Assembly (NCBI GenBank): GCA_025359105.1
Contig: JANYHK010000038.1
Span: 1-64,000, forward strand
Source: Myxococcales bacterium
Lineage (GTDB): Bacteria > Myxococcota_A > Polyangia > Polyangiales > Polyangiaceae
Length of the DNA: 64,000 nucleotides
Direction: 5' to 3'
Shown here: positions 1 to 8,706 of the stretch, piece by piece
Position numbering within the stretch: position 1 is the first letter of the stretch
How the letters are laid out: each line of letters starts with the position of its first letter
The notes under the pieces: generated by a model
The model's input: only the letters and a program-made list of their open reading frames with translations
What the model was told of the DNA's origin: nothing
The model's database searches: none
Translations under genes and position numbers: made by a program

Positions 1-59
1 CGAGCCTCTACTGGACGGACGCGCGGTCGTTCAGCGTCGTGAAGCTCACGCCGAAGTGA
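1..59 (+). CDS. C-terminal end of a YWTD/propeller-like protein (partial)
   Basis: The first bases read in one open frame from base 3 to a TGA at 57-59, giving a short tail that contains LYWTD and ends VVKLTPK. In related bacteria, secreted beta-propeller lipoproteins often end their blades with this kind of 'YWT(D/N)...V.K.PK' strand, so this is probably the last blade of such a protein, whose body lies outside the window. Only 18 residues are visible, so the assignment is tentative. Confidence 0.4.
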   Translation, partial: SLYWTDARSFSVVKLTPK

Positions 60-135
60 GTCGAGCTACTCGCGCTATCTCCGAGCCGATGAATCGAGGT
101 CGGCGCCACCTCGTCGAGAATGACGACCTGGTCGT

Positions 136-504
136 TCAGGAACAGGTCCCCTTCGTACAGGTCGTGCCAGACGGACAATCCGGAGCCGCCGCGCAGACGA
201 TTGGCGAACAATCGGCGGTTGTGTTTGAAGCCGTCGAGTCCTTGCAACACGACGCACAAATGCGCGCGCCGTTCGGCGGGAATGGCGACGAATAGGTCCA
301 GCACGCGGTCGCTCCTCCGGCGCACGCCGCAGCCGGTGCCGGAGCTTGATCGCACGTGATGGTGAACGACGCGTGCTGGGGAATGGAGCAGGTGTCACCA
401 CGCTGGTCCTTCACGCGAGTCGTGGTCTCCTTCGTGCTGCTGCTGCTCGAGCAACCAACCAACATCGCGACGCACACGGGAATGAACAGGGTCCGAATCG
501 CCAT
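136..504 (-). CDS. Small Cys-rich lipoprotein
   Basis: 122 residues. The N-terminus is a lipoprotein signal peptide with lipobox LVGC (Cys at residue 18), followed by a Ser-rich linker. The mature part has many paired cysteines (CSIP, CDQ, CAGG, CASCC, CAAAPDC) suggesting a disulphide-stabilised exported domain, and ends in a CPSGTTCTKGTC knot-like tail typical of myxobacterial surface lipoproteins. No enzymatic motif is seen. It is divergently oriented from the TPR operon starting at 726, so the two share an intergenic region. Function unknown; export and lipidation are well supported. Confidence 0.75.
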   Translation of the reverse strand: MAIRTLFIPVCVAMLVGCSSSSSTKETTTRVKDQRGDTCSIPQHASFTITCDQAPAPAAACAGGATACWTYSSPFPPNGARICASCCKDSTASNTTADCSPIVCAAAPDCPSGTTCTKGTCS

Positions 505-725
505 CGATAGAGCTTACAACCGACGAGGCGTGCCCGGCTCCATTTGCCGCTTGCTCGAGACGCGGACGAAGAGGATAGGCCTCGGTCCCACCGGGGCTCG
601 CCTTGCGGCGCCGCTCCCACGTCGCGTGTCGCAGCGGACACGCCGCTCGAGGCCGATCCGGGCCCTTTCCGCGAGGTCACACTTGGCAGACCTCTTGCGA
701 TGAACGGACGGCGGGAGGCCGTCAC

Positions 726-1847
726 ATGCCAGGTCTTGGGTGCGGGAGATTCGTTTCGAGCGTCGCGCTGTTCGGCGCGGCGCTGCTGTCGTCCGGCGAC
801 GCGCTCGCCGCGCCCGCGCGCGCGTTCGCGTTCACCGAGGTCGATCACGAGCCGCGTGAGGGACGCGAAAAGCCGACGCCCGCCCGCGTCGCGGAGCTGA
901 GAAAATCCGTCGAGGAGGCGCCCAAGGACCGGACCAAGCGCTTCGAGCTCGTGCACGCGCTCATGCAGATGGGGGATCTGCCCGGCGCGCTCACCGAGGC
1001 GAAGGCCTGGCGCGAGAAGGACGCGTACAACCTCGTGGTCGTACGCCTGCTCGGCGACATCTATTCCGAGCTCGGTGAAAAGGAGCAGGCGCGCCGCACC
1101 TACTCCGCCATCGTGGAGCTTCTCCCGAAGGATCTCGAGTCGCAACGCGCGCTGGCCACGGTCCTCAAGCAGTCCGGCGATCTGCAGGGCGCCTACGACC
1201 GGCTGCTCGCCGCGACGTCGATCAAGTCCGACGACGTGCGCATGGCCTTCGAGCTCGCCGACGTCGCACAGCGCCTGGGCCACGCCGACGAATCGTTGAA
1301 GCGCTTCGAGGAGATCGTCGAGTCCAAGACGACGGCCGAGGCCATTCGCTACCCGGCCAAGCAGCGCCTCGCGCAGGCGTACGCGCAGAAGCGCCGTGAG
1401 GCCTTGACCCGGAGCGACGCACCGGAGGCCGCGAGCCTCGGCAAGAAGATCGACGCGCTCGGCATTCACGGCGGCGCGGTCAACGACATCAAGGTCTACC
1501 TCACCTGGGACACCGACCGCACCGACGTCGATCTCTGGGTCGAGAACCCGTCGGGCGAGAAGATCTTCTACTCGCACCGCCAGGGCGCCGGCGGCGACGC
1601 GCTCTTCGACGACGTCACCACCGGCTACGGCCCCGAGAGCTACACCGCGAAGGACGCGGCGCGCGGCGTCTACACCGTGAAGGTGAACTACTTCTCCAGC
1701 CGCCGCAGCGCCTTCAACGAGGCGCGCGGCGAGGTCGTCGTCATCTTGCACGAGGGCACCGAAGGCGAAGAGCGCCACGTCGTGCCCTACCGCCTCTTTC
1801 AGGACAAGCAGACCGTCACGGTCGCGCGCATCGAGGTGAAACCATGA
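726..1847 (+). CDS. Secreted TPR protein with C-terminal DUF2135 domain
   Basis: 373 residues from the ATG at 726, chosen because GGGAGG sits 7 bases upstream and a signal peptide (SSVALFGAALLSSGDALA) follows; an upstream in-frame ATG at 603 adds only Arg-rich sequence. Residues about 40-230 form helical tetratricopeptide-like repeats. The C-terminal 120 residues contain VYLTWDTDRTDVDLWV and an ESYT...GVYTVKVNYF strand pattern characteristic of DUF2135 (YfaP-type) beta domains, often found with TPR and vWA/VIT proteins. The last codons overlap the start of the VIT-vWA gene by 4 bases (ATGA), so the two are translationally coupled. Likely periplasmic or surface scaffold; no catalysis inferred. 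Confidence 0.8.
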   Translation: MPGLGCGRFVSSVALFGAALLSSGDALAAPARAFAFTEVDHEPREGREKPTPARVAELRKSVEEAPKDRTKRFELVHALMQMGDLPGALTEAKAWREKDAYNLVVVRLLGDIYSELGEKEQARRTYSAIVELLPKDLESQRALATVLKQSGDLQGAYDRLLAATSIKSDDVRMAFELADVAQRLGHADESLKRFEEIVESKTTAEAIRYPAKQRLAQAYAQKRREALTRSDAPEAASLGKKIDALGIHGGAVNDIKVYLTWDTDRTDVDLWVENPSGEKIFYSHRQGAGGDALFDDVTTGYGPESYTAKDAARGVYTVKVNYFSSRRSAFNEARGEVVVILHEGTEGEERHVVPYRLFQDKQTVTVARIEVKP

Positions 1848-4639
1848 GAACGCTCGCGAAGTGCATCGTGCTGGGGTTGGTCGTCACGGCCGCGGGCTGC
1901 GGGACGCGCGGAAAGACGGGCGCAGGCGGTGAGGCCATCGCGCGCGCACCGAGCGCGCCGCTCAACGCCGCGGTGGCCGTCGTGTCGGGTGACGGCGTCG
2001 TGGAGGCGCGCGTGCAGGACACCGCGAGCTGGTCGGTGCTGGACAAGGGGCGCCGCGTCGCGAACATCGTCGCGCTCCGGACGCGCGGCGGCGGCGCAGT
2101 CCTCGACCTCGGCGACGGGCGCGGGCGCTTGTGGCTGAAGGACGACACCTCCATCGAGCTCGGGCAAGACGAGACGGGCGAGGTACGCGTCCTCGTCGCG
2201 ACCGGCGAGGCGCGTCTTCGCCACGGTGTGCGCGACGTCCTTTTCTACCCGCGCGGCGGCAAGACCGAGCAGATGGATACGCGCAAGAACGTCGCCGAGG
2301 CGGACTTCAGCCTGCGCCTGGAGACCGGGCGCGAGGCCGCGGGGATCGGCCAGATGGAAGCGCGCGGGCCCGCCGGGCAGATCGCGCCGGTGTCGCTCGC
2401 CCGCGTGTCGGTGAAGGCCAAGCAGGCCGGCGACTACGCCGAGACCGAGGTGGAGCACGTCTTCGCCAACGACAGCGACCAGCAGCTCGAGGGCACCTTC
2501 CGCTTCCCCATGCCCGAGGGCGCGATGCTCACGGGGCTGGCGATGGAGATTAACGAGCACCTCATGGAGGGCGAGCTCGTCGAGCGCGACAAGGCGCAGA
2601 AGATCTACCAGGAGATCGTCGACCAGATGCAGGATCCCGCGCTCCTCGAGTGGGAGCACGGCAACGTCTTCAAGCTCCGCGTCTTCCCGATCGAGGCGAA
2701 GAAGACCAAGCGCGTGGTGCTCCGATTCGTCTCGCCGCTCGCGAAGACCCTCGACGGGTGGCAGTACGTGTATCCTACAAGTAGCGTCGATCCGGCGTCG
2801 CAGAAGGCCGCGTTCAAGCTCGAGTTCGAGGGCAAGACCGTCATGGAACGGCCCGATCTGTCCGCGGCCCAGGACGTCGTCGTGCCGCTCGGCGGCGGGC
2901 GCGTGCCGGCGGTCGTGCGCGAGAAGCGCGACGACGGCGTCTACACCGCCGTGCGGGCGCAGCCGGACTGGTCGAAGGTGCCAGAGCCCAAAGGCCCGCG
3001 CCCGGCGCGCCGCTTCGTCGTCGTCGTCGACACGTCGCGGAGCGCCCTCGAGGAGCGGGACCTGGAGCTCGACGCGCTGCAGATGGTGCTCTCCGAGATG
3101 GGGCCCGAGGATCGCTACGTCGCAATGACGAGCGACGTCGTCGCGCGGCCCGAGTCGGGCGAGCTCGTCGCGCCGACGGCCGAGGCGATCGCCAAGACCG
3201 TGGCGTTCGTGAAGCGCCTCGAGCCCGACGGCGCCAGCGACGTGGGCGCCGCGCTGCGCCAGGCCGGTCGCCTCGCCAAGATGTCGCGCGAGAAAGACGG
3301 AAAGGACGTCGAGATCCTCTACATCGGCGACGGCAGCCCCACCTGGGGCGAGACCGCGCCGGAGGCGCTCGCGAAGATCGCCAAGGAGAGCCTCGGCGCG
3401 TCGCCGCTCCATGCCATGGTCCTCGGCAAGGCCGGCGATCTCGACGGCGTGCACGGTCTGGCGGCGGCAAGCAGCGGTCAGGTGGGGCGCCCGCGCTCCG
3501 CGCTCGACGCCAAGCGCTTCGCCCTCCGCCTCGCGCAGCGCCCGCTCATGCGCCGCATCACCGCCGCCCACGTCGTCGCGCGTGACGCGGACGTCGTGTT
3601 CCCGTCGCGCGAGGAGACGATCGTCGAGGGTGACGACATCGCGGTGCTCGTGAAGACGCCCAAGGGCACCGAGCCGCCCGCGCAGGTGACGTTGAAGGGG
3701 ACCGTCGACGGGAAGGAAATTTCGCAGCCGATCGCGCTCGCCAAGCCGGAGAACGCCGCCCACGTGGGGCAGCGCTGGGCGCGAAGCGAGATCCTGCGCC
3801 TCGAGCAGGGCGGCGGCGATCACGACGAGAAGGACGCCGTCGTGAAGACATCGCTCGCGTTCGGGATCATGAGCCAGTACACGTCGTTCCTCGTGCTCGA
3901 GAGCGAGGAGGCGTACGCGAAGTACGACATCGCGCGCAAAGCCAAGCGCGAGGCCGAGGCCGCGCAGGCGCGCGTGACCGGCGGCGATCTGGAGAGCGTG
4001 TCGGGACGCAACGCGCGCCTCGAGCCCGATCACCTTCAGCCCGGCGATCCGGAGATCCAGATCCCTGCGCCCGCGGACGCCGAGAGCGTCGTCGTGGTCT
4101 TCCCGTTCGGCGAGTCGAAGGTCGCCTCCTACGAGGCGGGCAACGTCAACGCGTGGACGGTGCGCTTCCTCATCGACAGGGACACGCCCGACGGCACCTA
4201 CAAGGTGAAGGTGCGCATCACCCACAAGGGCGGCGCGCTCGAGGTGCTCGAGCTGCCGTACGTCGTCGACACGAAGAAGCCGACGGTGAACGTCTCGCTG
4301 CACGCGGTCCCGGGAAGGCCAGGGACCTACGAGATCCGCGCGTCACAGACGATCACGATGGCGGAGATCCAGGGCGCGAACCCCGGAGTCCAGGGCCAGG
4401 TGGGCGATCTCCGCAAGCGCTACGCGTCGATCCTCACCGACGCCTACCGCGTGGAGGTGCGCCTCCCCGACGGCGCGACGATGCCGCTCACGGCGGTTCG
4501 CCTCGGCGAGTTCCGCGGCTTCTGGAAGCCTGACGCGCCGCTCGCCGGGCCGGTCACGCTGCACGTCGTCGCGGTCGACCGCGCGATGAACCAGAACGAG
4601 TCCGACGTGATCCTCTCCGCCTCGACGGCGGGGAAGTGA
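1844..4639 (+). CDS. VIT domain - von Willebrand A domain lipoprotein
   Basis: 931 residues. The lipoprotein signal ends in VTAAGC. A FecR-like beta segment (DDTSIELGQDETGEVRVLVATG) precedes a VIT domain around residues 180-310 (VEHVFANDS..LEGTFRFPMPEGA, then the helix ERDKAQKIYQEIV), as in inter-alpha-trypsin-inhibitor heavy chains. The vWA domain follows at about 385-560 with the metal-ion-dependent adhesion site DTSRS. The C-terminal third is beta-rich and Ig-like. It overlaps the TPR/DUF2135 gene by 4 bases and the next gene by 1 base (TGATG), so the three form one operon. Probably an outer-membrane adhesion or scaffold complex; ligand unknown. Confidence 0.85.
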   Translation: MRTLAKCIVLGLVVTAAGCGTRGKTGAGGEAIARAPSAPLNAAVAVVSGDGVVEARVQDTASWSVLDKGRRVANIVALRTRGGGAVLDLGDGRGRLWLKDDTSIELGQDETGEVRVLVATGEARLRHGVRDVLFYPRGGKTEQMDTRKNVAEADFSLRLETGREAAGIGQMEARGPAGQIAPVSLARVSVKAKQAGDYAETEVEHVFANDSDQQLEGTFRFPMPEGAMLTGLAMEINEHLMEGELVERDKAQKIYQEIVDQMQDPALLEWEHGNVFKLRVFPIEAKKTKRVVLRFVSPLAKTLDGWQYVYPTSSVDPASQKAAFKLEFEGKTVMERPDLSAAQDVVVPLGGGRVPAVVREKRDDGVYTAVRAQPDWSKVPEPKGPRPARRFVVVVDTSRSALEERDLELDALQMVLSEMGPEDRYVAMTSDVVARPESGELVAPTAEAIAKTVAFVKRLEPDGASDVGAALRQAGRLAKMSREKDGKDVEILYIGDGSPTWGETAPEALAKIAKESLGASPLHAMVLGKAGDLDGVHGLAAASSGQVGRPRSALDAKRFALRLAQRPLMRRITAAHVVARDADVVFPSREETIVEGDDIAVLVKTPKGTEPPAQVTLKGTVDGKEISQPIALAKPENAAHVGQRWARSEILRLEQGGGDHDEKDAVVKTSLAFGIMSQYTSFLVLESEEAYAKYDIARKAKREAEAAQARVTGGDLESVSGRNARLEPDHLQPGDPEIQIPAPADAESVVVVFPFGESKVASYEAGNVNAWTVRFLIDRDTPDGTYKVKVRITHKGGALEVLELPYVVDTKKPTVNVSLHAVPGRPGTYEIRASQTITMAEIQGANPGVQGQVGDLRKRYASILTDAYRVEVRLPDGATMPLTAVRLGEFRGFWKPDAPLAGPVTLHVVAVDRAMNQNESDVILSASTAGK

Positions 4640-6390
4640 TGCGCGCGCTCGCCGTCGCCGCCGCGGTCGCGTCGCTCGTCGCGATCGTCACCGCCGCGCC
4701 GCCGGCGGGGGCGCAGACGGCGCTCGAGGTCCACACCGCGATCGACGACGTGCGCGCGTGCGTCGTCGCGGACGACGGAACGGTCCTCGTCGGGACCGCT
4801 GGCGGCCTCGCGGTGTACGGCGCGGACGGCAAGCTCGCGCGCGTGGTCACGGCGATCAACGGCCTCCCCGACACGCGTGTCCACGCGCTCCTCGTCGAGG
4901 GAGCGACAGCGTGGATCGGGACGGAGAGGGGGCTCGCGAAGGCGACGGTCAGCGAGCACGTGCGCGTCGCCGTGAACGTGTCGTACCCGTCGGCGCCTGT
5001 GCGCGCGATTCATCGCCACGAGGACGCGGTCTACGTCGGCACCTGGGGGGGCGGCGTTCTCCGCGCGACGGCCGCAGGCCTGACCAAGCTGCCGTCGGAC
5101 GCCGGCACGTACGATGCGCGCTCGCGCGTCACGTCGCTGGCCACGTTCGACGGCGCCCTCGTCGGCGGCACCGCGGGCGGCGGTCTCGTGCGCTTGAGGG
5201 ACGCGAAGTCAGGGATGGTGGCGTGGGGCGACGGCCGTGCGCCGGGCACGGTGTGGTCGCTCGCTCCGCACGGCGGGCGCCTTTGGGTCGGCGCGCTCGA
5301 AGGGGTCGTGTCGCTCGCGGCGAGCGGGCCGTCGCGTCTCGAAGGGGACACCGACACGCGCGCGCTCGCGAGCGTCGGGGACACGGCGCTGGTCGGCACG
5401 TTCGGAAGAGGCGTCGTGCGCGCGGGCGTCAAAGGGGACGCGCCCGCCGACCTCGCCGGTGTGAAATTCGTGCAAGCCCTCGACCCGCGAGGCAAATGCG
5501 TCGGAACACGCTCGGGCGCGTTCGTCGGCGGCGCACGCCTCGCGACGAGCGGTCCACCGGAGAACGACATCACAGCCATCGCACGCGACGGCAACGCCCT
5601 GTGGGTCGGCACCTACGAGCGCGGCGTCTCGGTCCTCGAAGGCGGCGCATGGCGGCACGTCCCGCACGTCGACGGCCGCGTGAACGGCCTGGCGCTCGAG
5701 GGCCACCGGGCATGGGTGGCGACGGCGCGCGGTCTCACGATGATCGAGGGGGAAACCGCGCGGACTTACGGCGGCGGCGGCGTGCTCCCGTCGAGCGCCG
5801 TGCACGCAGTCGTCGCGCTGGCGGCCGGGGGTGTGCTCGTCGGGACGGAGAAGGGCGCCGCCATCATCAAGGCTGGCGCCGTCACACGCATCGACGAGAA
5901 GCAGGGGCTGCCCGTGCGCGCGGTGTGGGCCGTCGCCGAAGCGCCCGATGGCGTGCTCCTCCTCGGTACGAGCGCGGGCCTCTACGCCGGCAAACCCGGC
6001 GCGACATGGCAGCGCGTCGCCATCGTGACGGGCCACCTGAAGGACGACTGGATCACGTCGCTCGCCGTCGACGGCGCGACCGTGTTCGTCGGCACGTACA
6101 ACGCTGGCGTCACGCGCCTCGCGCTCGAGGGCGGCAAGCTCGTGGCCGGTGAGCACCTCGCCGGCGGGTACGTGAACCCTGCCGGGCTCGCGATTGCTGG
6201 CGGGAGGCTCTACGCGGCGACGATGGACGGGCTCCTCGAGCGGCCGCTCCAAGGAGGCGCCTGGCGCACGCTGGACCGCGCGGCATCAGGGCGGGACGTG
6301 ACTGCGGTGTTGCCGGCGGGGCGGGATCTGTGGGTGGCCAGCCGCCGCGGTCTCGTGCGCGCGCGCGTAGACGCGGGCGGCGGCGTCTAG
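4639..6390 (+). CDS. Secreted beta-propeller protein (two-component-propeller-type repeats)
   Basis: 583 residues from the ATG at 4639; a GTG one codon earlier is possible. The signal peptide is MRALAVAAAVASLVAIVTAAPPAGAQ. The body is made of about 12-14 repeats of the form 'G..LwVGT..GGv.rl', for example AWIGTERGLAKA, VYVGTWGGGVLRA and LWVGTYERGVSVL. These match the Reg_prop blades of the periplasmic sensor of hybrid two-component systems, but there is no membrane helix or kinase here, so this is a free propeller. It is the last gene of the operon begun at 726 and is probably exported to act with the VIT-vWA protein. A GTCGGN repeat array follows the stop immediately. Confidence 0.8.
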   Translation: MRALAVAAAVASLVAIVTAAPPAGAQTALEVHTAIDDVRACVVADDGTVLVGTAGGLAVYGADGKLARVVTAINGLPDTRVHALLVEGATAWIGTERGLAKATVSEHVRVAVNVSYPSAPVRAIHRHEDAVYVGTWGGGVLRATAAGLTKLPSDAGTYDARSRVTSLATFDGALVGGTAGGGLVRLRDAKSGMVAWGDGRAPGTVWSLAPHGGRLWVGALEGVVSLAASGPSRLEGDTDTRALASVGDTALVGTFGRGVVRAGVKGDAPADLAGVKFVQALDPRGKCVGTRSGAFVGGARLATSGPPENDITAIARDGNALWVGTYERGVSVLEGGAWRHVPHVDGRVNGLALEGHRAWVATARGLTMIEGETARTYGGGGVLPSSAVHAVVALAAGGVLVGTEKGAAIIKAGAVTRIDEKQGLPVRAVWAVAEAPDGVLLLGTSAGLYAGKPGATWQRVAIVTGHLKDDWITSLAVDGATVFVGTYNAGVTRLALEGGKLVAGEHLAGGYVNPAGLAIAGGRLYAATMDGLLERPLQGGAWRTLDRAASGRDVTAVLPAGRDLWVASRRGLVRARVDAGGGV

Positions 6391-6398
6391 ACAGGAGC

Positions 6399-6450
6399 CG
6401 GCGTCGGAGTCGGCGTCGGCGTCGGCGTCGGCGTCGGAGTCGGTGTCGCG
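6399..6450. repeat. GTCGGN hexamer array A
   Basis: About eight imperfect tandem hexamers of the form GTCGGN (N mostly C, also A or T), G-rich on the plus strand. The array lies in the 103-base gap between the propeller gene and the epoxide-hydrolase-like gene. The same hexamer family recurs at 17.6-17.7 kb and 59.0-59.1 kb, each time between genes. Confidence 0.9.
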
Positions 6451-6493
6451 GGGCAGGCTTCCCTGATCTGCCGCCGCGCTGTAGAACTCGCAC

Positions 6494-7408
6494 ATGCAAA
6501 CGGCCCAACCCGACGCGGGCGCCTCGACCTCTGCTTCCACAAGCGTTCCGGCGATCACGCACATCCACGTGGACGTCGGTGAGGTCCGGCTCCACTGCGC
6601 GGTCGCCGGGCCGGAGAAGGGGCCGCTCGTCGTCCTGCTCCACGGCTTCCCCGAGTTCTGGTGGTCGTGGCGCAATCAGATCCCCGCGCTCGCCGCCGCG
6701 GGCTTTCGCGTCGTCGCGCCCGATCTCCGTGGCTACAACCTGAGTGACAAGCCGGTCGGCGTGGACGCGTACCGCATCGAGAAGCTCGTCGGCGACGTCG
6801 CGGGCCTGCTCCGCGCTCTCGGGCGCGAGAAGGCGCACATCGTCGGCCACGACTGGGGCGCCGTAGTCGCGTGGGAGTTCGCGATGCGCCGCCCGGAGAT
6901 GACCGACCGCCTCGCCATCCTCAACGTGCCGCACCCCGTCGAGATGCTGAAGGGCCTGCGCCGCCCGGCCCAGCTGAAGAAGAGCTGGTACATGTTCTTC
7001 TTCCAACTCCCGGGTGTGCCGGAGCGGCTCATCGCGCGGAACGATTTTCTCTACCTGCGAAAGACGTTCAAGGGCTACCCGCGCGCCGACGTCGACAAGT
7101 ACGTCGAAGCGGCCCGCCGCTCGCGCGGCATGAACGGCCCCATCAACTACTACCGCGCTGCGATGCGCGGCGCCGCGCGGGGGCGGGGACCGGCGTACCG
7201 CCCGATCCCGGCGAGCACGCTCGTCATCTGGGGCGAGCAGGACGCCTTCCTGGGCAAGGAGATGGCGCGCCCCGACGCCCGCTGGGTCCCGAACGCGCGC
7301 GTCGAGTTCCTTCCGAACGCGTCGCACTGGGTGCAGGTCGACGCCCCGACGGAGGTGAACGCCCTCCTCCTCGCGCACCTCGGTCCCGTCGCGGCGCCAT
7401 TGTCGTGA
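6494..7408 (+). CDS. Alpha/beta hydrolase, epoxide hydrolase type
   Basis: 304 residues. Family signatures are the oxyanion segment HGFPEFWWSW (about 52-61), the nucleophile elbow GHDWGA (Asp nucleophile, about 120), a cap helix region, an acid loop in WGEQDAF and the catalytic His in NASHWVQ near the C-terminus. HGxP plus an Asp nucleophile followed by W is typical of soluble epoxide hydrolases and fluoroacetate/haloalkane dehalogenase relatives; the substrate cannot be told from sequence. No signal peptide, so cytoplasmic. The stop overlaps the GTG of the DUF72 gene by 4 bases, giving a two-gene unit. Confidence 0.85.
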   Translation: MQTAQPDAGASTSASTSVPAITHIHVDVGEVRLHCAVAGPEKGPLVVLLHGFPEFWWSWRNQIPALAAAGFRVVAPDLRGYNLSDKPVGVDAYRIEKLVGDVAGLLRALGREKAHIVGHDWGAVVAWEFAMRRPEMTDRLAILNVPHPVEMLKGLRRPAQLKKSWYMFFFQLPGVPERLIARNDFLYLRKTFKGYPRADVDKYVEAARRSRGMNGPINYYRAAMRGAARGRGPAYRPIPASTLVIWGEQDAFLGKEMARPDARWVPNARVEFLPNASHWVQVDAPTEVNALLLAHLGPVAAPLS

Positions 7409-8100
7409 AGGTCCGCGTCGGCACGAGCGGCTACGGGTACAAGGAGTGGAAGGGGAGCTTCTATCCCAAGACCATCGCCGCCGACGCGATGCTCCCGTTC
7501 TACGCGTCGAAGTTCGGTACGGTGGAGATCAACAACACGTTCTACCGGATGCCGACGCGCAAGGTGGTGGCGGCCTGGGCCGACCAGGTGCCTGCGGATT
7601 TTGCCTTCGTCCTCAAGGCGCCGCAGAAAGTAACCCATTTTTCTCGGCTAAAGGCGGTGACCGCACCGGTCCGCGCCTTCCTCAAGGTCGCCGGCGAGCT
7701 GGGCAAGAAACAAGGGCCGCTGCTCTTCCAGTTGCCCCCGAACTTCAAGAAGGACATGGCCCGCCTCCGGCACCTGCTCGGGCTCCTGCCGAAGTCGGTG
7801 CGCGCGGCGATCGAGTTCCGCCACGCGTCCTGGTTCGACGACGAGGTGTACGCCGCGCTCCGCGCAAAGAGCGTCGCCCTGTGCGCCGTGCACAACGAGG
7901 ACGGCAAGTCCCCGCTCGTCGCGACCGCACCGTTCGGTTACCTGCGCCTGCGCGACGCCGCGTACACGAACGCCGAGCTCAGGGCCTGGGCCAGCGACAT
8001 CCGCGCGCAGGGCTGGGAAGAGGCGTGGGTTTTCTTCAAGCACGAGGACGAGGGACGCGGCCCCAAGCTCGCCAAGCGACTGCGCGCGCTCGTGGAGTGA
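7405..8100 (+). CDS. DUF72 family protein (YecE-like)
   Basis: 231 residues from a GTG that overlaps the previous stop (GTGA). Hallmarks are the N-terminal RVGTSGYGYKEWKGSFYP strand-loop, VEINNTFYRMPT, a lengthy FVLKAPQKVTHF segment, GPLLFQLPPNF, IEFRHASWF, and the C-terminal AWVFFKHEDEG. These are conserved in the TIM-barrel DUF72 family, whose biochemical role is not settled. The length is near the family norm (about 240), so it looks intact. Coupling to a hydrolase gene is not informative on its own. Confidence 0.9.
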   Translation: MKVRVGTSGYGYKEWKGSFYPKTIAADAMLPFYASKFGTVEINNTFYRMPTRKVVAAWADQVPADFAFVLKAPQKVTHFSRLKAVTAPVRAFLKVAGELGKKQGPLLFQLPPNFKKDMARLRHLLGLLPKSVRAAIEFRHASWFDDEVYAALRAKSVALCAVHNEDGKSPLVATAPFGYLRLRDAAYTNAELRAWASDIRAQGWEEAWVFFKHEDEGRGPKLAKRLRALVE

Positions 8101-8112
8101 GTCACGGGCCTG

Positions 8113-8706
8113 TCAAGGGAACGTCGGCGTTACCGAGGCGAGGCTCACCATCGAGTCGCGGCGCGCGCCCGTCTTCACGAAGTCCTGGACCGTGCGCGCG
8201 AGCGCGGCGCCGAGCAGGCCGATGAGCGGGAGGTGCTCGCCCCCTTCGCAGGTGGCTTGCCCGGCGGCGTCCTCGGCGTCGGGAGCGAAGCGCTCGTCCC
8301 AGCGAACGAGGCCGAACGTTCCGTCGCCGGAGAGCGCGCCGTGCACGAGCGCCTTGCCGGCGCCGCGCGCGTACGTGGACAGGACGAGCCGGCTCGCCTG
8401 GTTGTCGAACGCGTCGACGACGAGATCCGCCGCGCCTAGGAGCGCCGCGACGTTGTCCTCGCCGAGGCGCACACCGAACGCCTCCGCCTTGATGCCGTAG
8501 AAATTGAGCATTTGCAGCTTCAAGGCATCGGCCTTGTTTTTCCCGACGGACGGCTTCACGTACGCTTGGGCGAGGAGGTTTTTGGCCTCGACACGATCGA
8601 AGTCGACGAACGCGAGCGTCGCGTCGAGGTTCCTGCAGAAGAGCGCCGCCGTGGAGCCCAGCGCGCCGACCCCGCAGAAGACGATGCGCTTCTGCGCCTC
8701 GGTCAC
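8113..8706 (-). CDS. Minimal ThiF/E1-like adenylating protein
   Basis: 197 residues starting at a GTG that overlaps the upstream lipoprotein stop (GTGA). The N-terminus is the E1/ThiF nucleotide-binding fold: IVFCGVGALGS (G-x-G-x-x-G-S), an acidic FVDFDRVEAKNLLAQ strand-helix with the Asp/Asn pair typical of adenylation, SVGKNKA with the conserved Lys, and LVVDAFDNQASR. A Cys in QATCEGGEHLP falls where E1-like proteins carry the thioester or zinc cysteine. The short length means no separate catalytic-Cys or UFD domain. E1-like proteins activate small beta-grasp proteins; the nearest such candidate is at 14300-14542, not in this operon, so partnership is an inference. Alternatives are a sulphur-carrier or tRNA-modifying ThiF. 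Confidence 0.8.
   Translation of the reverse strand: MTEAQKRIVFCGVGALGSTAALFCRNLDATLAFVDFDRVEAKNLLAQAYVKPSVGKNKADALKLQMLNFYGIKAEAFGVRLGEDNVAALLGAADLVVDAFDNQASRLVLSTYARGAGKALVHGALSGDGTFGLVRWDERFAPDAEDAAGQATCEGGEHLPLIGLLGAALARTVQDFVKTGARRDSMVSLASVTPTFP

Noticed and set aside
1799-4303. Long open frame of 834 codons antisense to the VIT-vWA gene, and many similar long frames
   Set aside because: They are Arg/Ala/Leu-rich mirrors of real genes in GC-rich DNA, lack signal peptides, ribosome-binding sites and known motifs, and overlap strongly supported genes entirely.
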